DNA of 64,000 nt. Source: Acinetobacter sp. ANC 3929 (GTDB lineage Bacteria; Pseudomonadota; Gammaproteobacteria; Pseudomonadales; Moraxellaceae). Both the position numbers and the translations under genes were made by a program. The stretch covers positions 186,001 to 250,000 of the forward strand of contig NZ_KB850002.1 in the NCBI RefSeq assembly GCF_000369405.1. The letters are read 5' to 3'. Shown here in pieces: positions 62,398 through 64,000 of the stretch (positions are counted from its first letter, which is position 1; the number at the start of each line of letters is the position of its first letter). The notes beneath the pieces were generated by a model. It did not search any database and was not told the DNA's origin. It saw nothing but the letters and a program-made list of their open reading frames with translations.

Positions 62398-62874
62398 TTA
62401 GCGCTGAGGTAGTTGTAAACATAATTCCATCATGGCTTTACGGTAAACATCACGTTTGAAGTTGACCACTTGACCCAGTGGGTACCAGTAACTTACCCAC
62501 TGCCATTCATCGAACTCGGGTGGGTCTGATAGGTTTAACTGAATATGATGCGGCGAGGCCGTTAACTTCAGTAAAAACCATTTCTGCTTTTGTCCAATAC
62601 ATACCGGATCTGAATCTGACCGAATGTACCGATGTGGCAAACGATAACGCAGCCAACCTTTTGTTTGCGCTATAATTTGGACATGTTCGGGCAATAAACC
62701 GACTTCTTCTCTTAGTTCACGAAAAAGTGCCTGTTCAGGGGTTTCTCCAAATTGGATTCCTCCTTGTGGAAATTGCCAAGCATTGTGACCAATGCGTTTT
62801 GCCCATAAAACTTGTCCGTCATCGTTTGCCAAAATGATCCCGACGTTGGGTCGGAAACCTTCTGAGTCGATCAT
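62398..62874 (-). CDS. rppH: RNA pyrophosphohydrolase RppH
   Basis: The 158-residue Nudix enzyme has the full box GGIQFGETPEQALFRELREE ending VGL and the N-terminal MIDSEGFRPNVGIIL. It removes pyrophosphate from mRNA 5' ends, which exposes them to RNase E. It is upstream of ptsP by 93 bases in the same orientation, as in E. coli. Confidence 0.97.
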   Translation of the reverse strand: MIDSEGFRPNVGIILANDDGQVLWAKRIGHNAWQFPQGGIQFGETPEQALFRELREEVGLLPEHVQIIAQTKGWLRYRLPHRYIRSDSDPVCIGQKQKWFLLKLTASPHHIQLNLSDPPEFDEWQWVSYWYPLGQVVNFKRDVYRKAMMELCLQLPQR

Positions 62875-63057
62875 TTGGCTACCTAAATTTTATCTATATC
62901 GTTGACTTTGATCTCGGGGACAGACTATCTTCCATGTCCAACTCGAAAAAGGTCAAAGTAAAATGTTTAAATTGCTACGATCTTAACGAATTTTTAGTGA
63001 CTTACGGAAATAGATTTACGTTTTTTTTCTTTAATTTGCATTTAAATGAGCATTTAT

Positions 63058-63708
63058 ATGAAATTGGCTTTATTTGATTTAGATCACACCCTATTAAATA
63101 CTGACTCTGATCACTCTTGGGGTGAATTTTTGGTCAATGAAGGTTTGGTTGATCCAATTCATCATCGCCAAATGAATGACAAGTTTTATGGGGATTACAA
63201 AGCAGGGCAACTTGATCCGATTGCCTATAATGAATTTGTTTTTCAATTTCTGACTAAACATGATAATGATTATTTAACTGAGTTACATCAGTTATTTATG
63301 CAGAAAGTAATCCGTCCACAGATGCGACCTAAGGGTTTTGAGGCGATAAAACGACATCAAGCACTGGGTCATGAGCTGGTTGGAATTACAGCGACCAGTG
63401 ATTTTATTACTGCACCTATTTTTCGTGAATTTGGCATTACTGAAATTATTGCCACCAATGCCGAAGTGCTTGATGGTCAATATACAGGTAAGGTGACAGG
63501 TATTCCTTGCTACCAAAAAGGTAAGCTGGCACGTTTGGATCAGTGGTTGGCTGGACGGACGGTCAATGAATCTTGGGCCTATTCCGATTCAATCAATGAT
63601 CGTTTCCTACTGGAATATGCGACGCATGCGATTGCAGTAAATCCAGATGATCGTTTAGAGAAATTGGCACAAGAACGCGCTTGGGAGATCCAGGACTGGT
63701 CGATATAA
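63058..63708 (+). CDS. HAD-IB family hydrolase, phosphoserine phosphatase-like
   Basis: The 216-residue protein begins MKLALFDLDHTLLNTDSD with the HAD DxDxT box and has GITATSDFI, a Lys in YQKGKLARLD and YSDSINDRFLLE. HAD-IB proteins of this kind (SerB/HisB-N-like) cleave phosphomonoesters; the substrate is unknown. ATG 63058 gives the conserved start; an ATG at 63046 adds four residues. Confidence 0.9.
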   Translation: MKLALFDLDHTLLNTDSDHSWGEFLVNEGLVDPIHHRQMNDKFYGDYKAGQLDPIAYNEFVFQFLTKHDNDYLTELHQLFMQKVIRPQMRPKGFEAIKRHQALGHELVGITATSDFITAPIFREFGITEIIATNAEVLDGQYTGKVTGIPCYQKGKLARLDQWLAGRTVNESWAYSDSINDRFLLEYATHAIAVNPDDRLEKLAQERAWEIQDWSI

Positions 63709-63845
63709 GCCATGCTTTAATGCCAAATATCACCTTAGGCAAGAGGGATATTTGGCAATGTATGAACAACAATAAAAAATATTGAATGACGCATTATAGT
63801 TTAGAGAAATATAGAAAATTTTACTCAATAGATTGAGCGCGTGAT

Positions 63846-64000
63846 ATGCCAAAACAACGCATTGCATTACCAGAAAAACTTTGGACAGCACAAAGTATTG
63901 ATCTCACTCGACACCGCTATCAAGGCAAATTGCTCACTAAAAGTGATGGCTTTGCTTTGGGAAAAGCACAACGTAAAAAAATTCCACGTGAGCAATTGGC
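63846..64000 (+). CDS. N-terminal part of an unidentified gene (cut by the window end)
   Basis: Fifty-one codons of an open frame from ATG 63846 run off the window. The protein is basic and starts with PKQRIALPEKLWTAQ. I do not recognise a family from this fragment. It may be a kinase or hydrolase of a known family, but nothing visible decides. Confidence 0.6.
   Translation, partial: MPKQRIALPEKLWTAQSIDLTRHRYQGKLLTKSDGFALGKAQRKKIPREQL

Overview
The window is AT-rich gammaproteobacterial chromosome, and gene content and gene order point to the genus Acinetobacter. Indicators are an AbeM-type MATE pump, a split type II secretion locus (gspF-gspG alone), convergent cbpM-cbpA beside a CorA gene, rpsO-pnp, divergent rne/rluC, rppH-ptsP and several families common in that genus (DUF1285, HopJ-like, DUF2798). 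There is no phage, insertion sequence, CRISPR array or rRNA. Most of the window is ordinary core genome. The genus call is inference from remembered gene content; no database was searched.

Layout. 1-2.7 kb: 3' end of recD, a 700-base gene-free stretch that appears to hold one (possibly two) Rsm/Csr-type regulatory RNA genes, then a serine hydrolase. 2.8-7.1 kb: rpsO, pnp and a dicarboxylate/amino-acid symporter. 7.2-15.8 kb: CorA-like transporter, cbpM/cbpA, LysE-type exporter, hslO, Kef-type antiporter, priA. 16-21.3 kb: gspF-gspG, small membrane proteins, lnt and corC. 21.5-30.5 kb: tusA, ETF-quinone oxidoreductase, DUF1285, murI, a DUF4062 protein, hemH, a metallo-hydrolase, a 578-residue protein of unknown function with a CRP-type site upstream, and yacG. 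30.5-37 kb: TrmB-like methyltransferase, flavoprotein, a second symporter, GFA and flavin reductase genes, a TetR-SDR islet between direct repeats, and a HopJ-like gene. 37-44.3 kb: DUF2071-like gene, a fluoride riboswitch with leader peptide, crcB and DUF190, rpmE2, ABC1 kinase, abeM, DMT transporter, hemW. 44.3-54 kb: two identical tRNA-Lys genes, an acyl-CoA synthetase, rne with a long structured leader, rluC, a HAD phosphatase, a WYL regulator and a GST. 54-64 kb: LysR, NAPE-PLD-like hydrolase, DoxX/DCC1 pair, catalase, YbaY-like lipoprotein, ptsP, rppH, a HAD hydrolase and a truncated ORF.

How the genes relate. Several encode RNA metabolism and its control: PNPase, RNase E, RppH, RluC, the TrmB-like enzyme and the candidate CsrA-sequestering RNAs. 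Others handle stress: Hsp33, CbpA, catalase, GST, fluoride export. Transport and envelope functions make up much of the rest.

The strongest new observations are: (1) a perfect GacA-type upstream site (TGTAAG-N6-CTTACA) followed by a GGA-rich, hairpin-rich, terminator-ended transcript; (2) a fluoride riboswitch followed by a 24-codon leader ORF whose 3' end forms a hairpin that hides the crcB ribosome-binding site; (3) a TetR/SDR islet flanked by ~41-bp direct repeats made of a shared terminator plus the 3' end of the neighbouring gene, with paired operators between its divergent genes.
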